From Bacteroides acidifaciens (GTDB lineage: Bacteria; Bacteroidota; Bacteroidia; Bacteroidales; Bacteroidaceae): DNA of 64,000 nt. A program made the position numbers and the translations under genes. Positions within the stretch are counted from its first letter, which is position 1. Every line of letters starts with the position of its first letter. The notes beneath the pieces are model-generated. The model was not told where the DNA came from. It made no database searches and was given only the letters and a program-made list of their open reading frames with translations. The stretch covers positions 744,001-808,000 of the forward strand of contig NZ_CAEUHO010000004.1 in NCBI RefSeq assembly GCF_903181435.1. Direction: 5' to 3'. Shown here one piece after another: positions 56,774 to 64,000 of the stretch.

Positions 56774-56801
56774 CCCGTCCTTCGGGAAACCGAAGGACGG
56801 G
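56774..56801. terminator. GC-rich 12-bp hairpin after the GH95 gene
   Basis: CCCGTCCTTCGG (56774-56785) and its exact complement (56790-56801) flank GAAA, a stable tetraloop on the plus strand (TTTC on the minus strand). It lies 18 bases beyond the GH95 stop. No T tract follows in the minus direction, so it may stop transcription imperfectly or stabilise the 3' end. Confidence 0.6.
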
Positions 56802-56818
56802 AAGCTATGCGGGCGAAC

Positions 56819-59251
56819 TTATATCGAACTGACGTTACTTACAATATAGGTTTTACCGGGCTTTGTTTCGATGTCATATTCATATACCTTCTGCAGTTTG
56901 GGAGATTGCGCATTTATACCTTTGGCTACAAGAGGTTGCTTGATAGGAGTGGTGGCAAATAAACTATTTGAGCACTCTTTTCCGTTTACTTGTTTTAAAC
57001 CTTTCCCTTTCAGTGGGACATAAGACCGGATGCGGAGCGTACCGCCTATATTCGATCGGATGATCGCTTTATTTAACACCTTGTTTTTCCAGTCCATATC
57101 GACGGTGAAGTTTCCACGTGCCACCAGCCCTTTCACACTTCCTTCTTTCCATGCATCAGGCAATGCCGGCAATAAATGTACGGCACCGTCATGGCTTTGG
57201 AGCAACATCTCCGCTACTCCGGCTGTATAACCGAAATTACCGTCAATCTGGAAAGGCGGATGGGCATCCAGCATATTGGGATAGGTACGTCCGTTCGGAT
57301 ATTCGTTAGCCAATTGATCGTTGGGCAATAGTTGAATCATATTTTGGATGATTTGGAAGGCATGGTTTCCATCCAGCATACGTGCCCAGAAATTGACTTT
57401 CCAGCCGATACTCCAACCGGTAGCCTTATCACCACGTTGCAGCAATGTGTTTCTTGCTGCCTGAAATAACTCGGGATTTGAGTATGGAGAGATTTGATTA
57501 CTCGGATATAGCCCGTACAAATGTGAAATATGACGGTGCTCGTCCTTGGGATTGTCAACATCTTCCAGCCATTCTTGTAGTTGGTTATGTTTTCCTATTT
57601 GCATAGGTGGCAACTTCTCTAGTGTTTGTTTGAGCGAATCTTGGAAAGAGGGAGCTTCACCTGCGATGTATGAAGCCAATAAGGTATTATGCAGCGCATC
57701 GAAAGCAATCTGGTTATCCATGGTGCAACCCGCCGTGATGGGACCGTGTTCCGGTGACACGGAAGGAGACACTACCAACCATTTATATACTGGATGTTCC
57801 ACCAGAAAATCCATATAGAATTGTGCGGTTCCTTTCAGTATCGGGTAATATTCCTTTAGAAATTCTTTATCTCCGGTAAAGAGGTAATGTTGCCAGATAT
57901 GTTGAGCTAACCATGCACCGCCGCTAGGCCACATTCCGGCTGCGGCAAAATCGACTACACCACAGATTCTCCACAAATCAGTATTGTGATGCGCCATCCA
58001 TCCCCTGCAATCATACATGGTTCGGGCTGTTTCTGCTCCTGTGACAGATAAATCTTTCAACATGGAGAATAGCGGACTATGTGTTTCACTTAAATTGGTG
58101 ACTTCTGCCGGCCAATAGTTCATTTCTGTATTAATGTTGATGGTATACTTGCTGTCCCACGGGGCATGTGTGCTGTTATTCCATATTCCTTGGAGATTAG
58201 CCGGTTGTCCACCCGGTTGTGAAGATGAAATCAGCAGATAACGTCCATAATGGAAAAGTAGAGCAGCCATTGCCATGTCTTCTCCATTTCCGAAGTTTTC
58301 AATTCGTTTGGGAGTCTCCAGTTGGGAAGCTTTGCCTGAAGGTAATGTAAGGCGTACACGGTCAAACTGTTTTTTATAATAAGCGATATGGTTTTTGAAA
58401 GCTTTTTCGTAAGGTATTTGCGTCGCTTTTTTCAAATAATCAGTGGTCCGTTGGGAGGCGTTTGCGCTGACATTCCGGTAATTTACGTAGTTGGTTGCCG
58501 CCGATATGTAAAGAGTGGCTTCTGTACCTTCATTTATTTGGAGCGTATTTCCTGCCGGGCGGATGATACCATCTGTTTTCACTTGAACCTGACACTCTGC
58601 CTGTAGTGCGGCTTTCATGCCTTCCTGTTCTTTTCCCTGACAGGTGATAGTCAGTTTGTCATTTTGGGCATTGATCTCATTTTTCAGCGGACAGTCGTAT
58701 GACACATTGAAATTTAGTGCATTGGGTTGACTCGCCTTGATGTGCATGATGATGACATGATCTGTGAATGAGGCGAAAGTAGTGCGGGTATAGTTTATGC
58801 CATTCACTTGATAGCGGGTGGTAGTTGTTGCATTTTCCAGATTCAAGCCGCGGTAGAATCCGGTGGCATCCTTATGTCCGGGGAACTCCAGGTACAAGTT
58901 TCCCAATGTCAGATAGCTCATTCCATGTTGCCGGGTTAGAAAATTGGCATCAATCAGCCTTTGTGCTTCCTTGTTTTTTCCTTCAAATATCAGTTTGCGC
59001 ACAATGGGGAGGACATGTACTGCATTCGGGTTATTATTGTTATAAGGAGAGCCTGCCCAAAACGTTTCTTCATTCAGTTGAAGTTCTTCACGTTCGGTTC
59101 CTCCATATACCATCGCCCCAAGGCGGGAATTGCCGATGGGAAGAGCTTCCGACCAGTTCTGTGCCGGTTGGCTGTACCAAAGTTTCAAATCTTGTCCTGA
59201 AACTAAATGACTTGTTAACAGGAGTAACAGGAAGAGTGTGTTTCTATTCAT
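56819..59251 (-). CDS. GH95 glycosidase, probable alpha-L-galactosidase
   Basis: 810 residues from the ATG at 59251 ([11 protein letters not shown] signal, cleavage at VSGQ); an upstream in-frame start at 59293 overlaps the -7 box. GH95 blocks are [44 protein letters not shown] (catalytic Asn372 and Asn374), [10 protein letters not shown] (acid Glu501) and [10 protein letters not shown] (Asp670). Two residues before Asn372 is Thr370. From memory, the B. ovatus enzyme BACOVA_03438 has Thr370 here and is an alpha-L-galactosidase, while alpha-1,2-L-fucosidases have His. The neighbouring L-galactose operon supports this. It is transcribed alone from its own phased array. Confidence 0.88.
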   Translation of the reverse strand: MNRNTLFLLLLLTSHLVSGQDLKLWYSQPAQNWSEALPIGNSRLGAMVYGGTEREELQLNEETFWAGSPYNNNNPNAVHVLPIVRKLIFEGKNKEAQRLIDANFLTRQHGMSYLTLGNLYLEFPGHKDATGFYRGLNLENATTTTRYQVNGINYTRTTFASFTDHVIIMHIKASQPNALNFNVSYDCPLKNEINAQNDKLTITCQGKEQEGMKAALQAECQVQVKTDGIIRPAGNTLQINEGTEATLYISAATNYVNYRNVSANASQRTTDYLKKATQIPYEKAFKNHIAYYKKQFDRVRLTLPSGKASQLETPKRIENFGNGEDMAMAALLFHYGRYLLISSSQPGGQPANLQGIWNNSTHAPWDSKYTININTEMNYWPAEVTNLSETHSPLFSMLKDLSVTGAETARTMYDCRGWMAHHNTDLWRICGVVDFAAAGMWPSGGAWLAQHIWQHYLFTGDKEFLKEYYPILKGTAQFYMDFLVEHPVYKWLVVSPSVSPEHGPITAGCTMDNQIAFDALHNTLLASYIAGEAPSFQDSLKQTLEKLPPMQIGKHNQLQEWLEDVDNPKDEHRHISHLYGLYPSNQISPYSNPELFQAARNTLLQRGDKATGWSIGWKVNFWARMLDGNHAFQIIQNMIQLLPNDQLANEYPNGRTYPNMLDAHPPFQIDGNFGYTAGVAEMLLQSHDGAVHLLPALPDAWKEGSVKGLVARGNFTVDMDWKNKVLNKAIIRSNIGGTLRIRSYVPLKGKGLKQVNGKECSNSLFATTPIKQPLVAKGINAQSPKLQKVYEYDIETKPGKTYIVSNVSSI

Positions 59252-59292
59252 ATTATAGTCTTTGTATAAAATTGTCGGATGTATTTGTTGCA

Positions 59293-59300
59293 AAGGTAGA
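59293..59300 (-). promoter_or_regulatory. Promoter -7 box of the GH95 gene
   Basis: On the minus strand TACCTTTG matches TAnnTTTG exactly, 41 bases before the chosen ATG. Confidence 0.65.
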
Positions 59301-59349
59301 TTATTTATGTGTTACAAAAGATAAAATATGTATCCGATTATTTGTCTGT

Positions 59350-59399
59350 AGGTTGCTTCTCCCTGTGGTTGTGTTACCAATACTATGATGTATGTTACA
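59350..59399 (-). promoter_or_regulatory. Phased TGTAACAT-type array upstream of GH95
   Basis: Read on the minus strand: TGTAACAT (59392-59399), GGTAACAC (59371-59378) and a degenerate AGCAACCT (59350-59357), each 21 bp apart. The last ends 49 bases from the -7 box, one 20-21 bp step farther than at the other promoters; no good copy is seen at the expected proximal position. Confidence 0.6.
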
Positions 59400-59673
59400 T
59401 ATGGCTTATTGAGGGGGATTTTTTTGCTTTTTGTATGAGAACGAAGTGTTAGTTCTTTATAGCTGCATCCATTACTTCATTCTTTTTAGTGTGAGAACAA
59501 AAATAATCTATTTTCTCTTTAAGGGCAATAAAATTAACGATTAAACAGAATATACTGTTTAAGTATTGGCAGATATACGATGCCATCTATTAGATTATTG
59601 AGCGGAAATCAGTGTTTCCGGTGCTCTCCGGTAAAGGGTAATAGCAATTACTTTATAATTGGGATGTTGAGTT

Positions 59674-60468
59674 CTATGCGTCAATCGCCTTCTTTACCGA
59701 ACCATGCATCAACAACAGCTTTTGTGCATGCCTATAGTCCAGTCCCAGTTCTTCCATAATCATCCGTGTTCCTCTTTCCACTAACTTCTGATTACTCAAC
59801 TGCATATTCACCATCTTATTTCCCTTCACCCGTCCGAGCTGAATCATCACCGAAGTACTAATCATATTCAGAATCATTTTCTGTCCGGTGCCGGATTTCA
59901 TCCGTGAACTTCCCGTCACATATTCCGGTCCGACAATCATTTCGATGGCGACGTCCGCTTCTGCCGCCATCGGAGAATCGGGATTACTGGTGATACAACC
60001 TGTCAGGATACCATGTTTGCGGGCTTCCCGCAAAGCACCGATAACATAAGGTGTAGTGCCGGAAGCGGCGATGCCGATTACGGTATCCTTATCATTAATC
60101 TGATGTTCGGTAAGCTCTTCCCATCCCCGGTTCATCTCGTCCTCGGCACCTTCCACCGGATTGCGCAGAGCAGTATCTCCGCCGGCTATCAATCCGATAA
60201 TCCAGGTAGGCGGCATGCCGAATGTCGGCGGTATCTCCGAAGCATCCAGCACTCCCAGGCGACCGCTTGTTCCAGCACCCATATAAAAGATACGTCCGCC
60301 CTGTTTCATACGGGGGACAATCAGACTGACAAGCTGTTCAATCTGCGGGATACTCTTTTGTACGGCTAATGCCACCTTTTGGTCTTCATGATTGATGTCT
60401 TCTAGTATTTCTCGTACAGACTTCTTCTCTAAATCGTCGTAGAGGGATGCTTGTTCGGTTATCTGCAT
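59674..60468 (-). CDS. murQ: N-acetylmuramic acid 6-phosphate etherase
   Basis: 264 residues, SIS-domain enzyme that splits the lactyl ether of MurNAc-6-P to give GlcNAc-6-P and D-lactate. Family signatures are visible: MGAGTSGRLGVLDASEIPPTFG, LIAGGDTALRNPVEGAEDE, GIAASGTTPYVIGAL and TGSSRMKSGTGQKMILNMIST. It is shorter than the E. coli enzyme, lacking most of the C-terminal helical domain. Last gene of the five-gene minus-strand salvage cluster, 41 bases after the kinase gene. Its product feeds the NagA step encoded at the other end of this window. Confidence 0.95.
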   Translation of the reverse strand: MQITEQASLYDDLEKKSVREILEDINHEDQKVALAVQKSIPQIEQLVSLIVPRMKQGGRIFYMGAGTSGRLGVLDASEIPPTFGMPPTWIIGLIAGGDTALRNPVEGAEDEMNRGWEELTEHQINDKDTVIGIAASGTTPYVIGALREARKHGILTGCITSNPDSPMAAEADVAIEMIVGPEYVTGSSRMKSGTGQKMILNMISTSVMIQLGRVKGNKMVNMQLSNQKLVERGTRMIMEELGLDYRHAQKLLLMHGSVKKAIDA

Positions 60469-60509
60469 AGGGTCGGGATGATTACAATTTACTAATTATA
60501 AGCTACTAA

Positions 60510-61367
60510 TTATAAACTAAATTGATTGGGCAGAGCGGTATGGTATCGGATTAATCCTTCCATCGGACTTTGGAGAATCTTACCGATGCCGACTCCCGTT
60601 TCCCGTGCGGCTTCCTGCAATATCTCCTTGTAACAATGAGCTACCGAACCAATAAAATGTGCCGGATACTGTGCATAGTCATATTGCATCACATTTCTTC
60701 GCAGGAAAGCGATGAAACTATTGAGAACTAATTGACGGATACCCGGTTCTTCCAGATGCTGGGCAATGAAAGGAGAAAGGCTTGCCAGAAAGCGGTTCGG
60801 GAAAGGCTGACGGTAAACCCGGTCGATGATTTCGGGAGCTGTCAGGTCGAATTGTTTGAGAAATGCTTCCTTTACGGCAGGTGAGAGCTGATTTTTCAGA
60901 ATATCACCTACTAACAATTTTCCCAGTACTGCGCCACTTCCCTCGTCGCCTAAGATAAAACCTAGCGGCGAGACGTTATTGACAATCTCTTCTCCATTGT
61001 AAAAACAGGAGTTGGAACCGGTTCCCAGGATACAGACAATGCCTGCCTCGTGTCCGCATAGCCCGCGGGCGGCAGCCAACATATCCGAATAGGCTTTGAT
61101 ATTCCCGACAATGGGTAAACTGTCGGCAATCGCCCGGCGGATGACAGGAGCTTTTTCAGGGGTACAACCTGCACCGTAGAAATAGACGGAGTTAATCGTT
61201 CCTTCTGGTAGTTGTGGCAGGAGAGAATGTGCCAGTTCCTGTTGAACTTCCTCTTCCGATTGGAAGAAAGGGTTAAGCCCTTTCGTTCCGATTCGTTTGA
61301 TAGGTGTGTCGTTAAGTACGACACACCAGTCGGTCTTGGTAGAACCGCTATCTGCAATCAGTATCAT
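60510..61367 (-). CDS. murK: BadF/BadG-type sugar kinase, probable MurNAc/GlcNAc kinase (MurK-like)
   Basis: 285 residues of the ASKHA fold. The phosphate-1 loop LIADSGSTKTDWCVV opens the protein, FYGAGCTPEKA and ILGTGSNSCFY follow, and NNVSPLGFILGDEGSGAVLGK is the phosphate-2/adenosine part typical of N-acetylhexosamine kinases. It would phosphorylate MurNAc (and perhaps GlcNAc) at C6 for MurQ. Its start overlaps the MurT-like stop by 4 bases (ATGA). The order MurT-MurK-MurQ matches the Tannerella forsythia cluster as I recall it. Which sugar is preferred cannot be read from the sequence. Confidence 0.82.
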   Translation of the reverse strand: MILIADSGSTKTDWCVVLNDTPIKRIGTKGLNPFFQSEEEVQQELAHSLLPQLPEGTINSVYFYGAGCTPEKAPVIRRAIADSLPIVGNIKAYSDMLAAARGLCGHEAGIVCILGTGSNSCFYNGEEIVNNVSPLGFILGDEGSGAVLGKLLVGDILKNQLSPAVKEAFLKQFDLTAPEIIDRVYRQPFPNRFLASLSPFIAQHLEEPGIRQLVLNSFIAFLRRNVMQYDYAQYPAHFIGSVAHCYKEILQEAARETGVGIGKILQSPMEGLIRYHTALPNQFSL

Positions 61368-62479
61368 ATCTTAATGTATATTTTCTTTTTATATAGTATG
61401 TATCCTATTGCCCAGTTGAGCAGGACGAACAGTATGGCATAAGCTAGTGAGCTCCCTTCGTTTCCAAAAATGGGTTGCAGGATGCCGGCATAAAAGGCTT
61501 GCTGCAAGGAAGTGCTTTCTCCCTGATAAGTGACGGTTATGACGCCTAGCAGGATGGCGAGAACATCTGCCAGCACATAGATAAAGAGCGGATTCACTCC
61601 GAAAGACTCGAAGAAGCGGCTCCATTTCTTGTACCCTTTTATGTCGATACTCCAGACAAGCAAAGCCAACAGGTTCGAGCCCAGTCCGCAAGTGACCAGG
61701 ACAAAAGTCGGTGACCATATCTTTTTGTTGAACGGGCATCCGTAGCTGAGCAGGAAACCTGCGAAAGTGAGGATAGTTCCGATAAGGAAGAGCCGTTCGA
61801 GTTTTTCGCGAATGTCTTTGACTTCCATCAATAGTTTGCCGACGCAGAAACCTATCAGTACGTGTGCGATGGAAGGGATAGTGCTGAGAAGTCCTTCCGG
61901 GTCGATGTGGTTGTCCTGATACATATGCGCGTCTCCCAGGATGCTCCGGTCTACAATGGAAAGAATATTCGTTTCGTTGTAGGTAAAGCCGTTGCCGGTG
62001 ATAAGAATGATAAAGTAACCTGCTAATAATACAAAAATCAGATAAGGTATATACTTGTGTTTGATAAGCAAAGCGATTAATGCGGATGCTCCGTAGCAAA
62101 GGGCAAGTCGTTGCATTACTCCTAAAACCCGGATTTGTGCAAAGGGAAGCGGGTCGTGGTGGTAGCAAAGCAAGGCAAACCAGTTGATGGCTATTCCAAT
62201 AAGGAAAATGACAATCGTTCTCTTGATAATCTTCAGGGCAGCGGGGGTACTGAGCGTGAAGTTATACTTTCTAAGGGAGATGTAGGTGGAGATTCCCATG
62301 ATAAACATGAAGAAAGGGAAAACCAGGTCTGTGGGGGTAAGACCGTTCCATTGAGCATGTTTAAGAGGGGGATATACGTATCCCCAAGACCCCGGATTAT
62401 TCACCAGAATCATTCCAGCGATGGTAATGCCCCGCATTACATCGAGTGCCAGCAGGCGTTTGTTACTTGTTACATTCAT
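61364..62479 (-). CDS. murT: DUF5009 / COG4299 multi-pass membrane protein, probable MurNAc transporter (MurT-like)
   Basis: 371 residues with about 10 hydrophobic helices. The opening KRLLALDVMRGITIAGMILVNNPGSWGYVYPPLKHAQWNGLTPTDLVFPFFMF is the hallmark of the heparan-alpha-glucosaminide acetyltransferase-like family (COG4299). The T. forsythia member next to murK and murQ was reported as a MurNAc inner-membrane transporter, to my recollection. Relatives are annotated as acyltransferases, so a transacetylase role is the alternative. It lies between the AmpG-like gene and the kinase and overlaps the latter. Confidence 0.78.
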   Translation of the reverse strand: MNVTSNKRLLALDVMRGITIAGMILVNNPGSWGYVYPPLKHAQWNGLTPTDLVFPFFMFIMGISTYISLRKYNFTLSTPAALKIIKRTIVIFLIGIAINWFALLCYHHDPLPFAQIRVLGVMQRLALCYGASALIALLIKHKYIPYLIFVLLAGYFIILITGNGFTYNETNILSIVDRSILGDAHMYQDNHIDPEGLLSTIPSIAHVLIGFCVGKLLMEVKDIREKLERLFLIGTILTFAGFLLSYGCPFNKKIWSPTFVLVTCGLGSNLLALLVWSIDIKGYKKWSRFFESFGVNPLFIYVLADVLAILLGVITVTYQGESTSLQQAFYAGILQPIFGNEGSSLAYAILFVLLNWAIGYILYKKKIYIKI

Positions 62480-62520
62480 GACTGTTACTTGTTAATGTGT
62501 TAAGTTATTAAGTAAATTGT

Positions 62521-63804
62521 TTATTGTTTCTTTCCAAAAGAATCATCCAGTCGGTTGCGAATCATTAATGAGGCGATAATGCCGGGTATGGTACAGATAC
62601 ATACCCAGATAAAGAAGCTGGTGTAGCTGGTATGTTCCTGTATCCAGCCTGCGGGCATTCCCGGAATCATCATGCCCAGTGCCATAAATCCCGTTCCGAT
62701 AGCATAATGGGCAGTCTTGTGCTCGCCTTCCGCAATATAAATCAGATAAAGCATATAAGCTGTGAAGCCGAAACCATAGCCCAGTTGCTCGATAGCTACG
62801 CAGATGGATATAAATAGGGGATTATCCGGAGTGGTGGTAGCCATCCATACATATAAAATATCCGGCAGGTTGATAGCCAGTGCCATGGGGAGTATCCATT
62901 TCTTGAATCCGTCGCGTGACACAAGGAAGCCGCTGATAATTCCCCCGACTAACAGGGCTATAACGCCTATCGTACCGTAAATCACTCCGACTGTTGCCGT
63001 CGATAATCCCAGCCCGCCTTTATCCGTAGTATCGAGCAGGAAAGGAGAGGCAATTTTGGTTAATTGCGATTCTCCCAACCGGTAGGTGAGCAGAAAAAAG
63101 AACATAAGCCCCCAATGCTTCTTCTTGAAGAAAGTGACGAAAGTCAGGAGAAAATCTTCCAATAACTTTCCCGGTGTCAGTCCGGAGCGTTTGACATCAG
63201 AACTGGGGCGGGGCAGAATAAAGCGATGGTATAGGGTAAGCGCAAGAAATAATCCTGCCATAAAGTAAAACGTGATGCTCCATGCCAAAGGAATGTTGTT
63301 TTGCGATGTCTCCAACCATCCTGCCAGCATCACAAGAATACCTTGACCGAAAATATTGGCGAGCCGGTAGAATGTATTTCGGATACCTACAAAGAAAGAT
63401 TGCTCTTTGTTGTTGAGCCCGAGCATATAGAAACCGTCAGCTGCGATGTCATGCGTAGCCGAACTGAACGCCAACAGCCAGAAAAAGGCAAGAGTGAACT
63501 GCACATAATGAGGCGTAGGGATAAAAAAGGCTATCCCTGCAAATCCGGCAGCAATGAGCCCTTGCATGGCAATAACCCAGGCACGCTTCGTTTTTACCAA
63601 ATCAACGAAAGGACTCCACAAAGGCTTGATGGTCCAGGGAAGATAAAGCCAGGAAGTATATAAGGCTATTTCTGTATTCGACAATCCCAGGCGCTTGTAC
63701 ATGATGACGGCAATAGTCATTACCGCTACATAGGGCAGCCCTTCTGCAAAGTAGAGGGTTGGAATCCAGCTCCAGGGATTTTTGTTTATGGTTGGCGTTG
63801 TCAT
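62521..63804 (-). CDS. ampG: AmpG-like MFS muropeptide permease
   Basis: 427 residues with about 12 transmembrane helices. WIPTLYFAEGLPYVAVMTIAVIMYKRLGLS at the N-terminus and WSPFVDLVKTKRAWVIAMQGLIAAGF follow the AmpG pattern. The segment SSATHDIAADGFYMLGL holds the AmpG-type T-x-D-I-A-x-D-G motif. AmpG imports anhydro-muropeptides from the periplasm. It is shorter than E. coli AmpG by the two extra C-terminal helices, as in many Bacteroidetes. It stands between the SpoIID-like gene and the MurT-like gene in a peptidoglycan salvage operon. Confidence 0.85.
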   Translation of the reverse strand: MTTPTINKNPWSWIPTLYFAEGLPYVAVMTIAVIMYKRLGLSNTEIALYTSWLYLPWTIKPLWSPFVDLVKTKRAWVIAMQGLIAAGFAGIAFFIPTPHYVQFTLAFFWLLAFSSATHDIAADGFYMLGLNNKEQSFFVGIRNTFYRLANIFGQGILVMLAGWLETSQNNIPLAWSITFYFMAGLFLALTLYHRFILPRPSSDVKRSGLTPGKLLEDFLLTFVTFFKKKHWGLMFFFLLTYRLGESQLTKIASPFLLDTTDKGGLGLSTATVGVIYGTIGVIALLVGGIISGFLVSRDGFKKWILPMALAINLPDILYVWMATTTPDNPLFISICVAIEQLGYGFGFTAYMLYLIYIAEGEHKTAHYAIGTGFMALGMMIPGMPAGWIQEHTSYTSFFIWVCICTIPGIIASLMIRNRLDDSFGKKQ

Positions 63805-63819
63805 GGCATCAGTTTGATT

Positions 63820-64000
63820 TTATTTATATTGTCTCTCAATCGTACTACCGGGGTAGTAGTGAGATAATATCTCTTCGTATTTATAGCCTTGTTCTCCCAT
63901 TACGGCAGCACCAATCTGGCAAAGCCCCACTCCATGTCCCCATCCGGCACCGGTGAGGATAAAGCGGAAAGGGATTTCTTGCTCGTCTTTGTATTTTCTA
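63820..64000 (-). CDS. SpoIID/LytB-domain protein, C-terminal fragment at window edge
   Basis: The last 59 codons of a minus-strand gene whose start lies beyond the window. The visible end reads [20 protein letters not shown], then [19 protein letters not shown], then [10 protein letters not shown] and stop. The GxGxGHGVGLxQxGA motif and the Y-E-E-I-L-x-H-Y-Y-P-G end are diagnostic of SpoIID/LytB (amidase enhancer) proteins, which process denuded glycan strands of peptidoglycan. It ends 15 bases before the AmpG-like gene, consistent with one salvage operon. Confidence 0.85.
   Translation of the reverse strand, partial: RKYKDEQEIPFRFILTGAGWGHGVGLCQIGAAVMGEQGYKYEEILSHYYPGSTIERQYK

Larger units (their letters stand above)
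59252..59673. other. Intergenic region between GH95 and the MurNAc operon
   Basis: Holds the GH95 promoter and operator array in its first 150 bases. The remainder is AT-rich without a convincing frame. A weak hairpin (CGGAAA/TTTCCG, 59603-59620) lies downstream of murQ but has no T tract. Confidence 0.5.

Noticed and set aside
59603..59620. Terminator for murQ
   Set aside because: Only a six-base stem with no T tract in the minus direction; too weak to call.

Overview
The window looks like Bacteroides chromosome, most like the B. ovatus / B. xylanisolvens group. The evidence is SusC/SusD pairs, a hybrid two-component sensor, many exported glycoside hydrolases, A-rich translation starts, and several exact matches to the Bacteroides promoter -7 element TAnnTTTG. 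Species assignment and comparisons with named B. ovatus, B. vulgatus and Tannerella genes are from memory, not from a search. I saw no tRNA, rRNA, transposase or CRISPR array.

Layout. (1) 1-9645, minus strand: a small polysaccharide-utilisation locus (PUL) made of a 31-residue membrane peptide, SusC, SusD, a fasciclin-domain lipoprotein, a lipoprotein with Ig-like repeats, an MFS sugar transporter and NagA (cut by the window edge). It probably handles GlcNAc-containing glycans. (2) 10.0-13.6 kb: housekeeping glyS with an FKBP-type prolyl isomerase lipoprotein, then an isolated beta/gamma-crystallin-like lipoprotein. (3) 13.6-19.1 kb: a LacI-type regulator divergent from a four-gene operon (aldo/keto reductase, COG3618 lactonase, FucP-type permease, zinc dehydrogenase) whose order matches the L-galactose to D-tagaturonate pathway described in B. 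vulgatus. (4) 19.1-59.4 kb: a very large xylan PUL with five GH43, one GH3, GH31, GH97, GH10, GH5 and GH95, a fused CE6-CE1 esterase, two SusC/SusD pairs, a DUF1735/DUF5627-type surface lipoprotein and one hybrid two-component system (HTCS). (5) 59.7-64 kb, minus strand: a MurNAc / muropeptide salvage operon (SpoIID-like, AmpG-like, MurT-like, MurK-like, MurQ).

How it fits together. The xylan PUL has backbone cleavage (GH10, GH5, GH3), side-chain removal (GH43s, GH31, GH97, esterase, GH95) and uptake (two SusC/D pairs). The GH95 has Thr370 next to its catalytic Asn pair, the position I recall as marking alpha-L-galactosidases rather than alpha-L-fucosidases. The adjacent LacI-linked operon would catabolise the released L-galactose. 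Together they suggest a locus for complex, L-galactose-decorated glucuronoarabinoxylan such as that of cereal bran.

The most striking unexplained signal is regulatory. An 8-base motif close to TGTAACAT recurs in arrays with 20-21 bp spacing upstream of five transcription starts in the xylan PUL and of the HTCS gene itself. At four of them the last copy ends 29-30 bp before a perfect TAnnTTTG box. This looks like the HTCS operator code of the PUL and defines its regulon. The 0.9-kb gap at 23.6-24.5 kb, with several nested repeat families and no gene, is a second region worth attention.
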